Part shown: positions 1 through 7,380 of the stretch, one piece after another
Position numbering within the stretch: position 1 is the first letter of the stretch
How the letters are laid out: every line of letters starts with the position of its first letter
Assembly: GCA_030746295.1 (NCBI GenBank)
Contig: JASLMY010000060.1
Span: 1 to 21,252 of the forward strand
Length of the DNA: 21,252 nucleotides
Reading direction: 5' to 3'
Source: Alphaproteobacteria bacterium
Lineage (GTDB): Bacteria > Pseudomonadota > Alphaproteobacteria > GCA-2731375
The notes under the pieces: model-generated
Database searches by the model: none
What the model was told of the DNA's origin: nothing
Seen by the model: only the letters and a program-made list of their open reading frames with translations
Position numbers and translations under genes: made by a program

Positions 1-894
1 GCGGACGAACGACGCGGCATCCTGTGGATGCTGCTGACGATGTTCCTCTACGTCAGCATGAACGCGGTCGCCAAGGAGCTGATGCAGACCTATCCGGTAC
101 CGCAGGTGGTCTGGGCACGCTACTTCTTCCAGATGGTTTTCGTCGTCCTGCTCCTGCGTCATCGCCTGGCGCGCGTCATCGTCACCGGCAGCCTCAAACT
201 GCAACTCGGGCGCTCGCTCATGCTGCTCTGCAGCTCCGCCCTTTTCTTCACCGCCATGAGTCTGCTGCCGCTGGCCGAAATCACGGCGATCATGTTCGTC
301 GGGCCGCTGCTGGTGACGGCGCTGTCGATGCCGATCCTCGGCGAACACGTGGGTCCCCGGCGCTGGACCGGCGTCGCCGTCGGATTCCTCGGCGCCCTGA
401 TCATCATCCGCCCCGGCCTCGGGGTGATGCAGGCGGCCGCCTTGCTGCCCCTGGGGGCGGCGTTTTCCTACGCCATCTACGAGATGACGACGCGCTTGCT
501 CAGCCGCACCGACCGGGCCGTCACGACCCTCGTCTACAGCGCCTCCATCGGCGCCATCGCGACGAGCCTCGTGGCGCCGTCCTACTGGCTGCCCCCCGAC
601 CCATTGGCGTGGTTCATGCTGGTCTCGATGGGCGTCCTTGCCGGCGCCGGCCATTTCGCCGTCATCAAGGCGTTGGAGGCGGCGCGCGCGGCGACGGTGA
701 CGCCTTTCGGCTACACGACATTGTTGTGGGCAATTTTCTACGGCTTCGTCCTGTTCGACGAACTGCCGGATGCGTGGACCCTGTTCGGGGCCGGGACCAT
801 CGTCCTCAGCGGTCTCTACATCTTCAACCGGGAGAGGGCGCTGCGCGCCGAACGGGAGGCGGACCGACGGGATCGTCACGACGATGGGCGGTGA
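1..894 (+). CDS. EamA/DMT-family membrane transporter (5' end outside window)
   Basis: This is an inner-membrane carrier of the drug/metabolite transporter superfamily, most likely exporting a small metabolite or amino acid; the substrate is unknown. The protein is almost entirely hydrophobic helices arranged as two EamA-type repeats of about five segments each. Recognisable family features are the early N-A-V-A-K-E segment, the glycine-rich helix ending in IIIRPG that closes repeat 1, and the second-repeat end with G..IVLSGLYIFNRE. The frame is open to the left edge (nine codons precede the ATG at position 28, reading ADERRGILW), so the true start is probably upstream and the gene is listed as partial. 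A charged tail rich in Arg/Asp ends it. It lies 67 bp before the VOC gene on the same strand, so it may share an operon with the VOC and aminotransferase genes. The family call is firm; substrate and direction are not. Confidence 0.85.
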   Translation, partial: ADERRGILWMLLTMFLYVSMNAVAKELMQTYPVPQVVWARYFFQMVFVVLLLRHRLARVIVTGSLKLQLGRSLMLLCSSALFFTAMSLLPLAEITAIMFVGPLLVTALSMPILGEHVGPRRWTGVAVGFLGALIIIRPGLGVMQAAALLPLGAAFSYAIYEMTTRLLSRTDRAVTTLVYSASIGAIATSLVAPSYWLPPDPLAWFMLVSMGVLAGAGHFAVIKALEAARAATVTPFGYTTLLWAIFYGFVLFDELPDAWTLFGAGTIVLSGLYIFNRERALRAEREADRRDRHDDGR

Positions 895-961
895 CGAATG
901 CATTCCAGTGTGGCACCCTGGCCGAAATCGAGATAACCCAACTCATCCGTGGAGACGCAAC

Positions 962-1585
962 ATGTACCTTCGGGAGATCAACCACTTGGCCTTCATCACC
1001 CCGGACATCGAGAAGACCATCCGCTTCTATCGCGACCTCCTGGGCATGGAACTGACCCATGGCATCGGCCACGACGGGTATCGCCACTACTTCTTCAAGA
1101 CGGCGAACAACCACATCGCCTTCTTCGAGTACGCCGGCGCCGCGCCGATGAAATACAAGTTCCATGGCAAGCCGACGCGCGAGCCTCTCGGCTTCGACCA
1201 CGTCTCCTTCACGGTCGATTCGAAGGAGGACCTGTTCGCCCTCAAGGACCGCCTCGAGGCGGCGGGTCTCGAGGTCCATGGCGCCGTCGACCACGGCACC
1301 ATGTGGTCGATCTACTGGTTCGACCCCAACAACATTCCGCTCGAGGCGAGCTGGGACTGCATGGAGATCTTAGAGCCGCCGGCGATGGAGGACGACGACC
1401 CGATGGCGATCGTCGCCGAGGGTGCGGACCCGCAGCCGGGCCACTGGCCCGAGGTCACCCGGCCGACGCCGCCCGAGGCGATGGTGGCACATGCCGGCAA
1501 CGGCAATCCCATGCGTGCCACCTTCCTGCGCGAAGGCATCGGCCGCCTGAAAGAGGACTACCTCGCCGCCGTCGGCGCCGACTAG
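962..1585 (+). CDS. VOC-superfamily metalloenzyme (glyoxalase/extradiol dioxygenase-like)
   Basis: This 207-residue protein belongs to the vicinal-oxygen-chelate superfamily, which includes ring-cleavage dioxygenases, glyoxalase I and resistance proteins. The N-terminal betaalphabetabetabeta motif starts at INHLAF and a second module starts at GFDHVSF. A plausible metal triad is H8, H80 and E128 (in IPLEASW), the usual His-His-Glu layout. The last 70 residues are an acidic, proline-rich tail not typical of the core fold. The ATG at 962 was chosen because GGAG at 951-954 sits 7 nt upstream and the VOC fold begins immediately; a longer open frame from 770 has no such support and overlaps the transporter gene. 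The stop is 3 bp from the next gene, so co-translation with the aminotransferase is likely. The reaction is not identifiable; a dioxygenase or lyase acting on the same small-molecule pathway is an inference. Confidence 0.85.
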   Translation: MYLREINHLAFITPDIEKTIRFYRDLLGMELTHGIGHDGYRHYFFKTANNHIAFFEYAGAAPMKYKFHGKPTREPLGFDHVSFTVDSKEDLFALKDRLEAAGLEVHGAVDHGTMWSIYWFDPNNIPLEASWDCMEILEPPAMEDDDPMAIVAEGADPQPGHWPEVTRPTPPEAMVAHAGNGNPMRATFLREGIGRLKEDYLAAVGAD

Positions 1586-1588
1586 GGC

Positions 1589-2860
1589 ATGGCGGATGCA
1601 GAGGCCCGCGCCCTAGGCGTCTTTCCGGCCGGCATCTCGAACGGCGAGTTCGGCCTGCCGGCGGACGACCTGGTGGTGATCGCCCGGGGCGAGGGCTGTC
1701 GGCTCTGGGACGGTGAGGGCCGGGAATACCTCGACTTCTCCATGGGCTGGGGCTCGTCGCTGGTCGGCCATGCCCGGCCCGAGGTCGTCGCGGCGGTGAC
1801 GGCGCAGGCCCCCGAAGGCTCCAACTTCGCCTATCTGAACCGCCAAGCGCTCGATCTGGCGGAGGAGATCCAACGGCTCAGCCCGGCGGCCGAGCGGCTG
1901 CGCTTTTGTGCGTCGGGCACCGAGGCGACGATGTATTGCCAGCGCCTCGCCCGGGCCGCGACCGGCCGGCCCAAGATCCTCAAGTTCGAGGGCGCCTATC
2001 ACGGTGCCAACGAGACCGGCGTCACCTCGCTCTTCCCGAACCGGAACCTGAACTTCCCCGAGCCGGAGCTGACCAGCGCCGGCACCCCGGCGGCGGCGCA
2101 CCAGGTGTTGGTCGCGCCCTACAACGATCTGGCGGCGGCCGAGTCGCTGATAAGTGAGCACCGGGCGGAGCTCGCCGGCGTCATCGTCGAGCCGTTGCAG
2201 CGCTGCACGCCGCCCGAGCCCGGATTCCTCGAAGGCCTGCGCGAGACCTGTAGCGCCCATGACGTCGTGCTGATCTTCGACGAGGTGGTAACCGGCTTTC
2301 GCCTCGCCTATGGCGGCGCGCAAGAATATTACGGCGTCGTCCCGGACTTGGTGGCCTACGGCAAGGCCTTGGGCGGCGGCTATCCGATCGGCGCCTTCGG
2401 CGGACGGCCTGAGATCATGGAGCTGGTGAGCGAGCATCGCATCGGCGGTCCGGACTACGTCTGGATGGCCTCGACGCTCGGCGGCAACCCGATCTCCTGT
2501 GCCGCCGCCAACGCCGCCCTCGAGGTCTTTCGCCGGCCCGGCACCTATGAGCGCTTGCATGGCCTGGGCCAGACGTTGCGCGAGGGCTTAGCCGAGCGCT
2601 TGGCCGCGGCCGGCGTCGAAGCTCAGGTGATCGGCGACGGGCCGCTGGCACAGGTGGTGTTCTCGGGCGAGCCGGTCAACGACTATCGCTCCACCGCGCG
2701 CGGCGACAAGGCCAAGGCACGGGCCTTGGCCCTGGGCCTCTTTCGCGCCGGTGTCTTCTTGAACCCCATGGGCACCAAGCTCTACCTGTCGCTTGCCCAC
2801 GACGAGGCGGCGATCGACGACTTCCTCGACCGCTTCGATCAGGTGCTGGCCGGGATTTGA
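1589..2860 (+). CDS. Class III PLP-dependent aminotransferase, glutamate-1-semialdehyde aminomutase-like
   Basis: This 423-residue cytosolic fold-type I PLP enzyme has the full family length. Visible features are the N-terminal substrate strand ending in WDGEGREYLDF, the phosphate-binding region around FCASGTEATM, the F-D-E-V pocket with D231 (pyridine nitrogen partner), and the Schiff-base lysine K259 in AYGKALGGGYP. The 28-residue spacing between D231 and K259 matches GSAM-type enzymes. The gene follows the VOC gene after 3 bp with no strong ribosome site of its own, which fits translational reinitiation. It is unlikely to be the housekeeping HemL, since it sits in an accessory operon with a transporter and a VOC enzyme and no haem biosynthesis genes are near. 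It more likely transaminates an amino-ketone, beta-amino acid or omega-amino acid. The 3' end is followed by a palindromic repeat that could stop transcription. Confidence 0.9.
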   Translation: MADAEARALGVFPAGISNGEFGLPADDLVVIARGEGCRLWDGEGREYLDFSMGWGSSLVGHARPEVVAAVTAQAPEGSNFAYLNRQALDLAEEIQRLSPAAERLRFCASGTEATMYCQRLARAATGRPKILKFEGAYHGANETGVTSLFPNRNLNFPEPELTSAGTPAAAHQVLVAPYNDLAAAESLISEHRAELAGVIVEPLQRCTPPEPGFLEGLRETCSAHDVVLIFDEVVTGFRLAYGGAQEYYGVVPDLVAYGKALGGGYPIGAFGGRPEIMELVSEHRIGGPDYVWMASTLGGNPISCAAANAALEVFRRPGTYERLHGLGQTLREGLAERLAAAGVEAQVIGDGPLAQVVFSGEPVNDYRSTARGDKAKARALALGLFRAGVFLNPMGTKLYLSLAHDEAAIDDFLDRFDQVLAGI

Positions 2861-2875
2861 CGCGGTCGCAAAGCC

Positions 2876-2960
2876 CGTCACTGCGAGCGTAGCGAAGCAA
2901 TCCAGTTTGGAAGCCTGAGGCCCTGGATCGCGTCGTCGGCTGTGCCTCCTCGCGTTGACC
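2876..2960. repeat. Dispersed palindromic repeat, copy 1 (degenerate)
   Basis: The left arm reads CGTCACTGCGAGCG, then AGCGAAGCAATCCAG up to 2905. The right arm begins CTGGATCGC at 2923 and ends near CTCGCGTTGAC at 2959. The inner CCAG/CTGG junction pairs perfectly and the outer arms pair imperfectly. The same words (TGCGAG, AGCGAAGC, GCAATC, CTGGATCGC) recur in the second copy at 19473-19547. It lies between the convergent aminotransferase and methyltransferase genes and fills most of their 112-bp gap. It resembles the widespread small palindromic intergenic elements of proteobacteria; a role as bidirectional terminator is an inference. Confidence 0.75.
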
Positions 2961-2972
2961 TCGAAAACGCCC

Positions 2973-4304
2973 TCAGCCGGGCTTGGTGCCGACGGCGCAG
3001 TGCATGGGGCGGCACATGAGGGCGGTGCCCTCGGCGATGCCCTTCTCCTTGGCCTGGTGCCAGGCCGCCGCCTCCTCGGCCGTCAGCAGCGAGAGGGCGA
3101 AGGGCTCGGTGTATTTCCAGAGCGGCCCCTCGGCCCGCGTCGTCGTCATCATGTGCGGGAACATCGCCATCTCGTTCAGGCCGCTCGCCCGAAAGCGGCG
3201 ATAGAGGCTGGCATCGGCGCAGCCGCCGGGGCTGACCGAATGGATCGGGATGTTGACCTTGGCCAGGATCTCGGGCGGCAATTCGAGGCCCCAGAAGGTC
3301 GGCAGATCGACGGCACGGACGATGACGCCGATGCGCCCGCCGGGCCGCGTCACCCGGATCAGCTCGGCCAGCATCCGGTCGGCGTCGCATTCCTCCATCA
3401 CCGTGACCGAGAGGGTGGCGTCGGTGCTCCCCGATTCCAGCGGCAGGGCCTCGGCGTTGCCTTCGCGGAACTCGATGACCTCGCCCAGGCCTTCGGCGTC
3501 GGCCAAGGCGCGGGCCTCGCGGCGGAGATAGGCGTTGACGTCGAAGGCGGTGATCGGGTTGGCGCCCCCGGTCCGTCGCGCCAGCCAGCGGTCGATGGCG
3601 CCCGAGCCGCCGCCGACGTCGACGATGCGCTGCCCGGGCTGCAGGTCCAACTCGTCGACGACGCTTCCGACGACGCGCCGATAGCCCGGATCGTTGCCCC
3701 GGTCTTCGAGGATGGCGATGCCGCCCAAATGCGGCCCGCCCAGCTGGACGACGGTGTAGCTGTCGCTGAGCCGGGGCACCAGCGGCTGCCATTGCGAGGC
3801 GGCGAGGAAGAGCGGCAGCAGCACCAGCACCGGTCCAGAGCCGGCAATCGTGTAGGTAATGCCGGCGACTTCGCCCGCGCCGCCGTCCATGGACAGGCTG
3901 TCGGCGCCACTGTCACCTTCGGCTGCCGCCAGGAAGTCATTGATGGCGCCAGCGACGTCAACGGTCCGGTCGGCGGCGAGATCGGACCAGGTGGCGGCCT
4001 CGTAACCGGCGAGGGTGACCGTGCGGGCCTCGGGCAGCTCGGGCGCGGCGCGGGCCACGACCTCGGCCGGCAGTCCCGTTTCGGCGGTGATGATCAACAG
4101 GCGCTCGGCCAGGCCGACGACGGCCTCGGGCGTCAACCGGCTCGGTCCCATCAACGCCAGCGAGGCGATACGCTCCGGCCGCTCGGTCAGGATGGGGTTC
4201 AGCTCGGTCGAAAGCTGGGCGCCGAAATGGGCCCGCCGGATGCCGAGATGATCCAAGAGACGCTCGATGCGCGCCTCGACCGCCAGCTCCGCCTCCGCCG
4301 TCAT
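2973..4304 (-). CDS. SAM-dependent methyltransferase with N-terminal alpha/beta-hydrolase-like segments
   Basis: The C-terminal half of this 443-residue protein is a class I methyltransferase: motif I IVDVGGGSG at 227-235, the acidic post-I strand TAFDVN near 252-257, a motif II-like strand at 296-305 and motif III RVTRPGGRIGV at 317-327. Residues 1-127 resemble the second half of an alpha/beta-hydrolase (helix, nucleophile-elbow position, then ERPERIASLALMGPS), but the elbow reads HFGAQ and has no catalytic Ser. Residues 146-195 resemble the first half of the same fold (AGSGPVLVLLPLFLA...QWQPLVPRLSDSYTVV), without the usual HG oxyanion motif. The hydrolase pieces are therefore in swapped order and look non-catalytic. 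The start is well supported: an in-frame TGA lies three codons upstream and GAGG precedes the ATG. The acceptor substrate is unknown. It lies downstream of the GNAT genes on the same strand, 77 bp away. Confidence 0.8.
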   Translation of the reverse strand: MTAEAELAVEARIERLLDHLGIRRAHFGAQLSTELNPILTERPERIASLALMGPSRLTPEAVVGLAERLLIITAETGLPAEVVARAAPELPEARTVTLAGYEAATWSDLAADRTVDVAGAINDFLAAAEGDSGADSLSMDGGAGEVAGITYTIAGSGPVLVLLPLFLAASQWQPLVPRLSDSYTVVQLGGPHLGGIAILEDRGNDPGYRRVVGSVVDELDLQPGQRIVDVGGGSGAIDRWLARRTGGANPITAFDVNAYLRREARALADAEGLGEVIEFREGNAEALPLESGSTDATLSVTVMEECDADRMLAELIRVTRPGGRIGVIVRAVDLPTFWGLELPPEILAKVNIPIHSVSPGGCADASLYRRFRASGLNEMAMFPHMMTTTRAEGPLWKYTEPFALSLLTAEEAAAWHQAKEKGIAEGTALMCRPMHCAVGTKPG

Positions 4305-4381
4305 CGTCTTGCCTCACACAGAAATCGAGCACGGCGCGCATACTGCACGCCGTACCCGATCCCGAAAAGAGGGTGATACGG

Positions 4382-4891
4382 TCAGTCGAGGTGCTTGATG
4401 AGGGCGATGCGTTGCGCCGGCTGGAAGCCCGAGTGGTAGAGGAAGCCCAGGAGGTCGAGGTTCTCCTGCGCCACCGTGGTCTCGACCTTCTCCACTTGCA
4501 AGGCCCTGAGGTTGACCAAGAGCTGCGACAGAAGCGCCTTGCCGACGCCGTGGCCGGCGAAGTCGGGATCGATGCCGATGGTGTCGATCACCGCCACCGG
4601 CTGGGCGCGTCCGAAATCGCCGAAATCGATCCGGGCCATGACGAAGCCGGCGACGATGTCGTCGGTACGGGCCGTTAGCGAGATCCGAATGCCGGAATCC
4701 AACAAGGCCTCGTCGAGCTTCTGGGCCATGTAGTCGCGCCGATCGCGGCCGGTCAGCTTGCGGTCGATCCGCACCAGGGCGTCGAGGTCGTCGGCGGCGA
4801 GCGAGGCGACCTCCAGGCGGTCGCGCGACAAGGCCGCCGCGTTGTCGGCCCGGTAGGGGTCGTCGTCCATATCCAGGTCGTCGATGCTCAT
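4382..4891 (-). CDS. GNAT-family N-acetyltransferase (paralog A)
   Basis: This 169-residue GCN5-related acetyltransferase would transfer an acetyl group from acetyl-CoA to an amine. The acetyl-CoA-binding motif A is at about 103-121 (DTIGIDPDFAGHGVGKALL), in which the first position of the usual R/Q-x-x-G-x-G is Ala. The C-terminal GFLYHSGF segment (149-156) is the typical motif B region. Residues 29-63 align with residues 13-47 of the next protein (shared pattern L..DDLDA.V.IDR...G..RR.Y...L..AL), so the two are tandem paralogs. An acidic N-terminal tail (IDDLDMDDD) is unique to this copy. It starts 24 bp after paralog B ends and probably belongs to the hemerythrin transcript. The substrate is unknown: protein N-terminus, polyamine or antibiotic are all possible. 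Confidence 0.85.
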   Translation of the reverse strand: MSIDDLDMDDDPYRADNAAALSRDRLEVASLAADDLDALVRIDRKLTGRDRRDYMAQKLDEALLDSGIRISLTARTDDIVAGFVMARIDFGDFGRAQPVAVIDTIGIDPDFAGHGVGKALLSQLLVNLRALQVEKVETTVAQENLDLLGFLYHSGFQPAQRIALIKHLD

Positions 4892-4915
4892 GACGGTTCT
4901 CTCTGGCTTGCGGGG

Positions 4916-5392
4916 TTAAAGGACGTCTGCCTGCGCGACCGAGCATTGGATGACGTGGCGCGGCGCCTTGGCGAAGCCGTTGGCGGCAAAGAAGCGCACC
5001 AGCTCGTGGTCGGTCCACTGGATCGATGTCTGCAGCTCGACGATGTCGCGCCGGCGCATCTCGGCCTCGAGCGCCGCCAGAAGGCGTCCGCCGGCACCCG
5101 TCCCCTGGCGCTCTGGGGCGACATTGATCACCTCCAGGAGAACGCTTTCCTGCTCGCGGCCGAACTCGCCGCTCAGGACCCGGGCGAAGACGCAAGCCTC
5201 GAGCCCGTCCGGGCCGTCGATGCCGAATTGGAGGTGGGCCCTGGGTTGGCGCAACGCTGCCGCCAGCCGCTTCTCGAAATAGCCACGGCGGGGGTCGCCG
5301 ACGATGGCGCGGTCGATCGCCACTGCGGCGTCGAGATCGTCCGGTGTCAGGCGCCGGACCTCGCTCGTGGTCTCTTGGGCTTTCTCGGTCAT
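4916..5392 (-). CDS. GNAT-family N-acetyltransferase (paralog B)
   Basis: This 158-residue GCN5-related acetyltransferase carries a canonical acetyl-CoA loop, NVAPERQGTGAGGRLL at about 90-105, with a complete Q-x-x-G-x-G (Q96, G99, G101). Motif B is represented by LVRFFAANGF (131-140). It is paralogous to the following gene, with the conserved N-terminal block LTPDDLDAAVAIDR. GGGAGG-like purines lie about 10 nt before the ATG. The gene is 33 bp downstream of the hemerythrin gene and 24 bp upstream of paralog A, all on the minus strand, consistent with one operon. Two diverged copies side by side could form a heterodimer or have split specificities; this is inference. The substrate cannot be read from the sequence. 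Confidence 0.85.
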   Translation of the reverse strand: MTEKAQETTSEVRRLTPDDLDAAVAIDRAIVGDPRRGYFEKRLAAALRQPRAHLQFGIDGPDGLEACVFARVLSGEFGREQESVLLEVINVAPERQGTGAGGRLLAALEAEMRRRDIVELQTSIQWTDHELVRFFAANGFAKAPRHVIQCSVAQADVL

Positions 5393-5425
5393 GATGCCGT
5401 CGCCTCCCTGTCGTCGTCGGGCCGT

Positions 5426-5926
5426 TCAGGCCGCGGCGTAGTCGGACCGGAGTCGCTGGTCGGTCTCCTCGTCGATGAGGTCTTCCAAGAGCGGCAGCAG
5501 GGCCATTTCCTCGCGCTGGATGTGGGTCATCTGGCGCTCCACGTATTCCATGCCTTGCTGGCGGAAGCTGTCTAGATCGGTTCCTTCCAATGTCTCTGCC
5601 AACGCTGTTCGGGCCGCGCCTGCGATCTCGCGCGCGAGCGGGCGCAGGATCTCGTGATCGGCTCTCAGCACGGTGGCGATCATCGCGTCGCCGGCCTCCT
5701 CGAGACTGGGGAAGAGCTCCGTCTCCTCGAAGCTGAAGTGGCGGTCGACCTCGGCATCGAGCGTCGTCACCAGGTCGCGTAACAGGCTCGCCGTCTCGAT
5801 CTGGTCGGTATCGAGGCGTTTCGCCTTCCGGTGCCGCACCAGGAAATCCTCGAAGCGGTTCAGAAGCGCCAGCAGCTGCAGATGCTCTTCATGCAGAACG
5901 CGGGTGACGTGGCATTGGTACTCCAT
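5426..5926 (-). CDS. Hemerythrin-like HHE cation-binding protein
   Basis: This 166-residue four-helix-bundle protein would bind a diiron site and handle O2, NO or iron, in the cytoplasm. Likely ligands are a helix-A histidine (H12 or H15, in LHEEH), H63 and E67 (RHFSFEE), H91 (ADHE), and H135 with E139 (THIQREE). The longest frame begins at a GTG at 5950, but the codons between it and the ATG at 5926 contain AAAGGAG, which reads as a ribosome-binding site about 11 nt before that ATG. The ATG is therefore preferred; an eight-residue longer protein is the alternative. Hemerythrin-domain proteins often accompany NnrS and DUF2249 proteins in denitrifying and NO-exposed bacteria, and both families lie just upstream here. 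An AT-rich promoter region precedes it. Confidence 0.85.
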   Translation of the reverse strand: MEYQCHVTRVLHEEHLQLLALLNRFEDFLVRHRKAKRLDTDQIETASLLRDLVTTLDAEVDRHFSFEETELFPSLEEAGDAMIATVLRADHEILRPLAREIAGAARTALAETLEGTDLDSFRQQGMEYVERQMTHIQREEMALLPLLEDLIDEETDQRLRSDYAAA

Positions 5927-6002
5927 GAACGGGTTGTCTCCTTTGGGCACTCGGTCTTTGCCGTAAGTTCTTGTTCTCGCGGATATATTCTTCTAATTAC
6001 GT

Positions 6003-6041
6003 ATTATAGTACCAAAATACGTTTATTCTTTCAAGGCCTTG
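6003..6041 (-). promoter_or_regulatory. Candidate promoter of the hemerythrin-GNAT operon
   Basis: On the minus strand a perfect TATAAT lies at 6008-6003, in a markedly AT-rich gap (5985-6030) between the NnrS-like and hemerythrin genes. No good -35 lies 17 bp upstream. Instead a perfect 10-bp palindrome, CAAGGCCTTG (6032-6041), is centred 31 bp from the -10 centre, the place for an activator bound at about -41. A separate perfect inverted repeat, ACGTATT/AATACGT (5999-6005 and 6016-6022, 10-nt spacer), overlaps the -10. The function of either palindrome is inferred only from position. Confidence 0.4.
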
Positions 6042-7380
6042 GCGATGCTTGGTTCGGATTTGGCTGCGGCATTGCCGTCGAGATCGGCTCCGGAACTGCG
6101 GGAGCCTCGCCTCGGGCCGTGACGAGGCGGCGGACCACCGCCACATAGAGCCAGGCGAAGGCGAGCGCGCCCAAGAGCCCGAAAGCTGCCGCCAAGCGGA
6201 CGATCCAGGTGGCCTCGAAGGCGATCCCGAGCAGCAGGAGCAGCATCGCGGCGGCGTGGCAGCCGCCGTGCAACGTGATCGCCACGGGTGGTGCCAACTG
6301 GCTGACCGTCGGCGTCGGTCCGGCGCGGGTAGAGGCGTGCATCGCCGCCAGGAACGGCAGGATCCGGTGCAGGACACCGAAAAGGAAGCTCGAGAGCCAA
6401 CCGAGCAGCGCCAGCACCGCGAAGAGGATCGCACCGCGCCCGCCCAAGGCGCCGAGACCGGCGGCGACGCCGGTCAAAATCGAAACCGGCAGCAGCACCC
6501 AGCCGAGCCGGATCAAGCGGAAGGCCGGATCGAGGCGCTTGCGCATCCGAGCGCCGAGCGCCCGCCACATCAGCCAGAGGTAGAGGCCGGCCGCCGCCAG
6601 CCCGGCGAGGCCGGCGGCCGCCAGACCCCAACCGAGGTCGCCGACGAGGGCGGCGCTGGCGCCGATCACGGCGGCAACAGCAAGGGCCAGAGCGATCGCC
6701 GCCGGCCCCGAGGGCGGCGTCGGCGCAAGTGCGAACATCGGTACCAGGATATGGCTGAAGCCTAGCGCCAGCAGGCTCATGAAGCCATAGATGGCGACGA
6801 CCATGTGGACGCCGGTCATCGCGGGCGCGTCGTTCAGCAGGCCGTGCTGCCAGTCGGCGAGCAGCAGGCCGCCGAGCAGTGCCAAGGCCAGAAGTGCTGC
6901 CAAGGCCGCCCAGGCGTGTGCGACCACGATGCCGAGGCTCTGTGCCTGAATAAGATTGCGCCCCAGCAGGACGGCATAGATCGCGATGCCCGCCAGCGCG
7001 AGCCCGGCGCCCGTCATCAGCAGCCACCAGATGCCGCCGGCCATCCCGGCGCTGAGCACGGCGACGCCCGGGGTGTAGAGCCACCAGAGGAGGCGACAGA
7101 CCCCGGCACCGCCGACTGGCGTCATCGAGGCCACGGGCAGGAGTTGCAGGCTGGCGCCCATCGCCGTCATCACCAGGACGCCGAGCGTCAGGAGATGCAC
7201 CGCGCCGAGGATCGGGCCAGGGCCGGGGGCGAAATCCGCTAGGGCATCGGCGTTGGCGAGCACCAAGGCCCAAGCCGCGAGGTGAAAGGCCGCGGCGGCG
7301 GCGAAGAAGCGGAAGGGGATCGAGATCGGCAGCAAGCGATCCTTGGCGCTGCCGATGAAGCGCGAGCTTGCCAGTTTCAT
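6031..7380 (-). CDS. NnrS-like / heme-copper-type polytopic membrane protein
   Basis: This 449-residue integral membrane protein has about 12 predicted helices. The N-terminal IPFRFF (21-26) is the kind of motif that opens NnrS proteins, and the next helix pair, GAVHLLTLGVLVMTAMG (59-75), carries a conserved-looking membrane His. More histidines lie inside later helices (TGVHMVVAIYGF, GFSHILVP, VLHRILPFL, ITLHGGCHAA), a distribution expected for a protein binding heme or copper. NnrS is known to protect against nitrosative stress during denitrification; related proteins resemble subunit I of cbb3 oxidases. The ATG overlaps the end of the DUF2249 gene by 4 bp (ATGA), so the two are translationally coupled and should share the FNR-type promoter. 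The tail after the last helix is Pro/Asn-rich and cytoplasmic or periplasmic. Whether it is a true NnrS or a sister family is open. Confidence 0.75.
   Translation of the reverse strand: MKLASSRFIGSAKDRLLPISIPFRFFAAAAAFHLAAWALVLANADALADFAPGPGPILGAVHLLTLGVLVMTAMGASLQLLPVASMTPVGGAGVCRLLWWLYTPGVAVLSAGMAGGIWWLLMTGAGLALAGIAIYAVLLGRNLIQAQSLGIVVAHAWAALAALLALALLGGLLLADWQHGLLNDAPAMTGVHMVVAIYGFMSLLALGFSHILVPMFALAPTPPSGPAAIALALAVAAVIGASAALVGDLGWGLAAAGLAGLAAAGLYLWLMWRALGARMRKRLDPAFRLIRLGWVLLPVSILTGVAAGLGALGGRGAILFAVLALLGWLSSFLFGVLHRILPFLAAMHASTRAGPTPTVSQLAPPVAITLHGGCHAAAMLLLLLGIAFEATWIVRLAAAFGLLGALAFAWLYVAVVRRLVTARGEAPAVPEPISTAMPQPNPNQASPRP

Noticed and set aside
1589..2860. Housekeeping glutamate-1-semialdehyde aminomutase (hemL)
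   Set aside because: The protein is in the GSAM-like group, but its setting with a VOC enzyme and transporter, and the absence of haem genes, argue against the housekeeping role.
4331..4353. Inverted repeat ACGGCG-N11-CGCCGT between the GNAT and methyltransferase genes
   Set aside because: The 6-bp stem with a long spacer and no U-tract is too weak to call a terminator; such words are common in GC-rich DNA.
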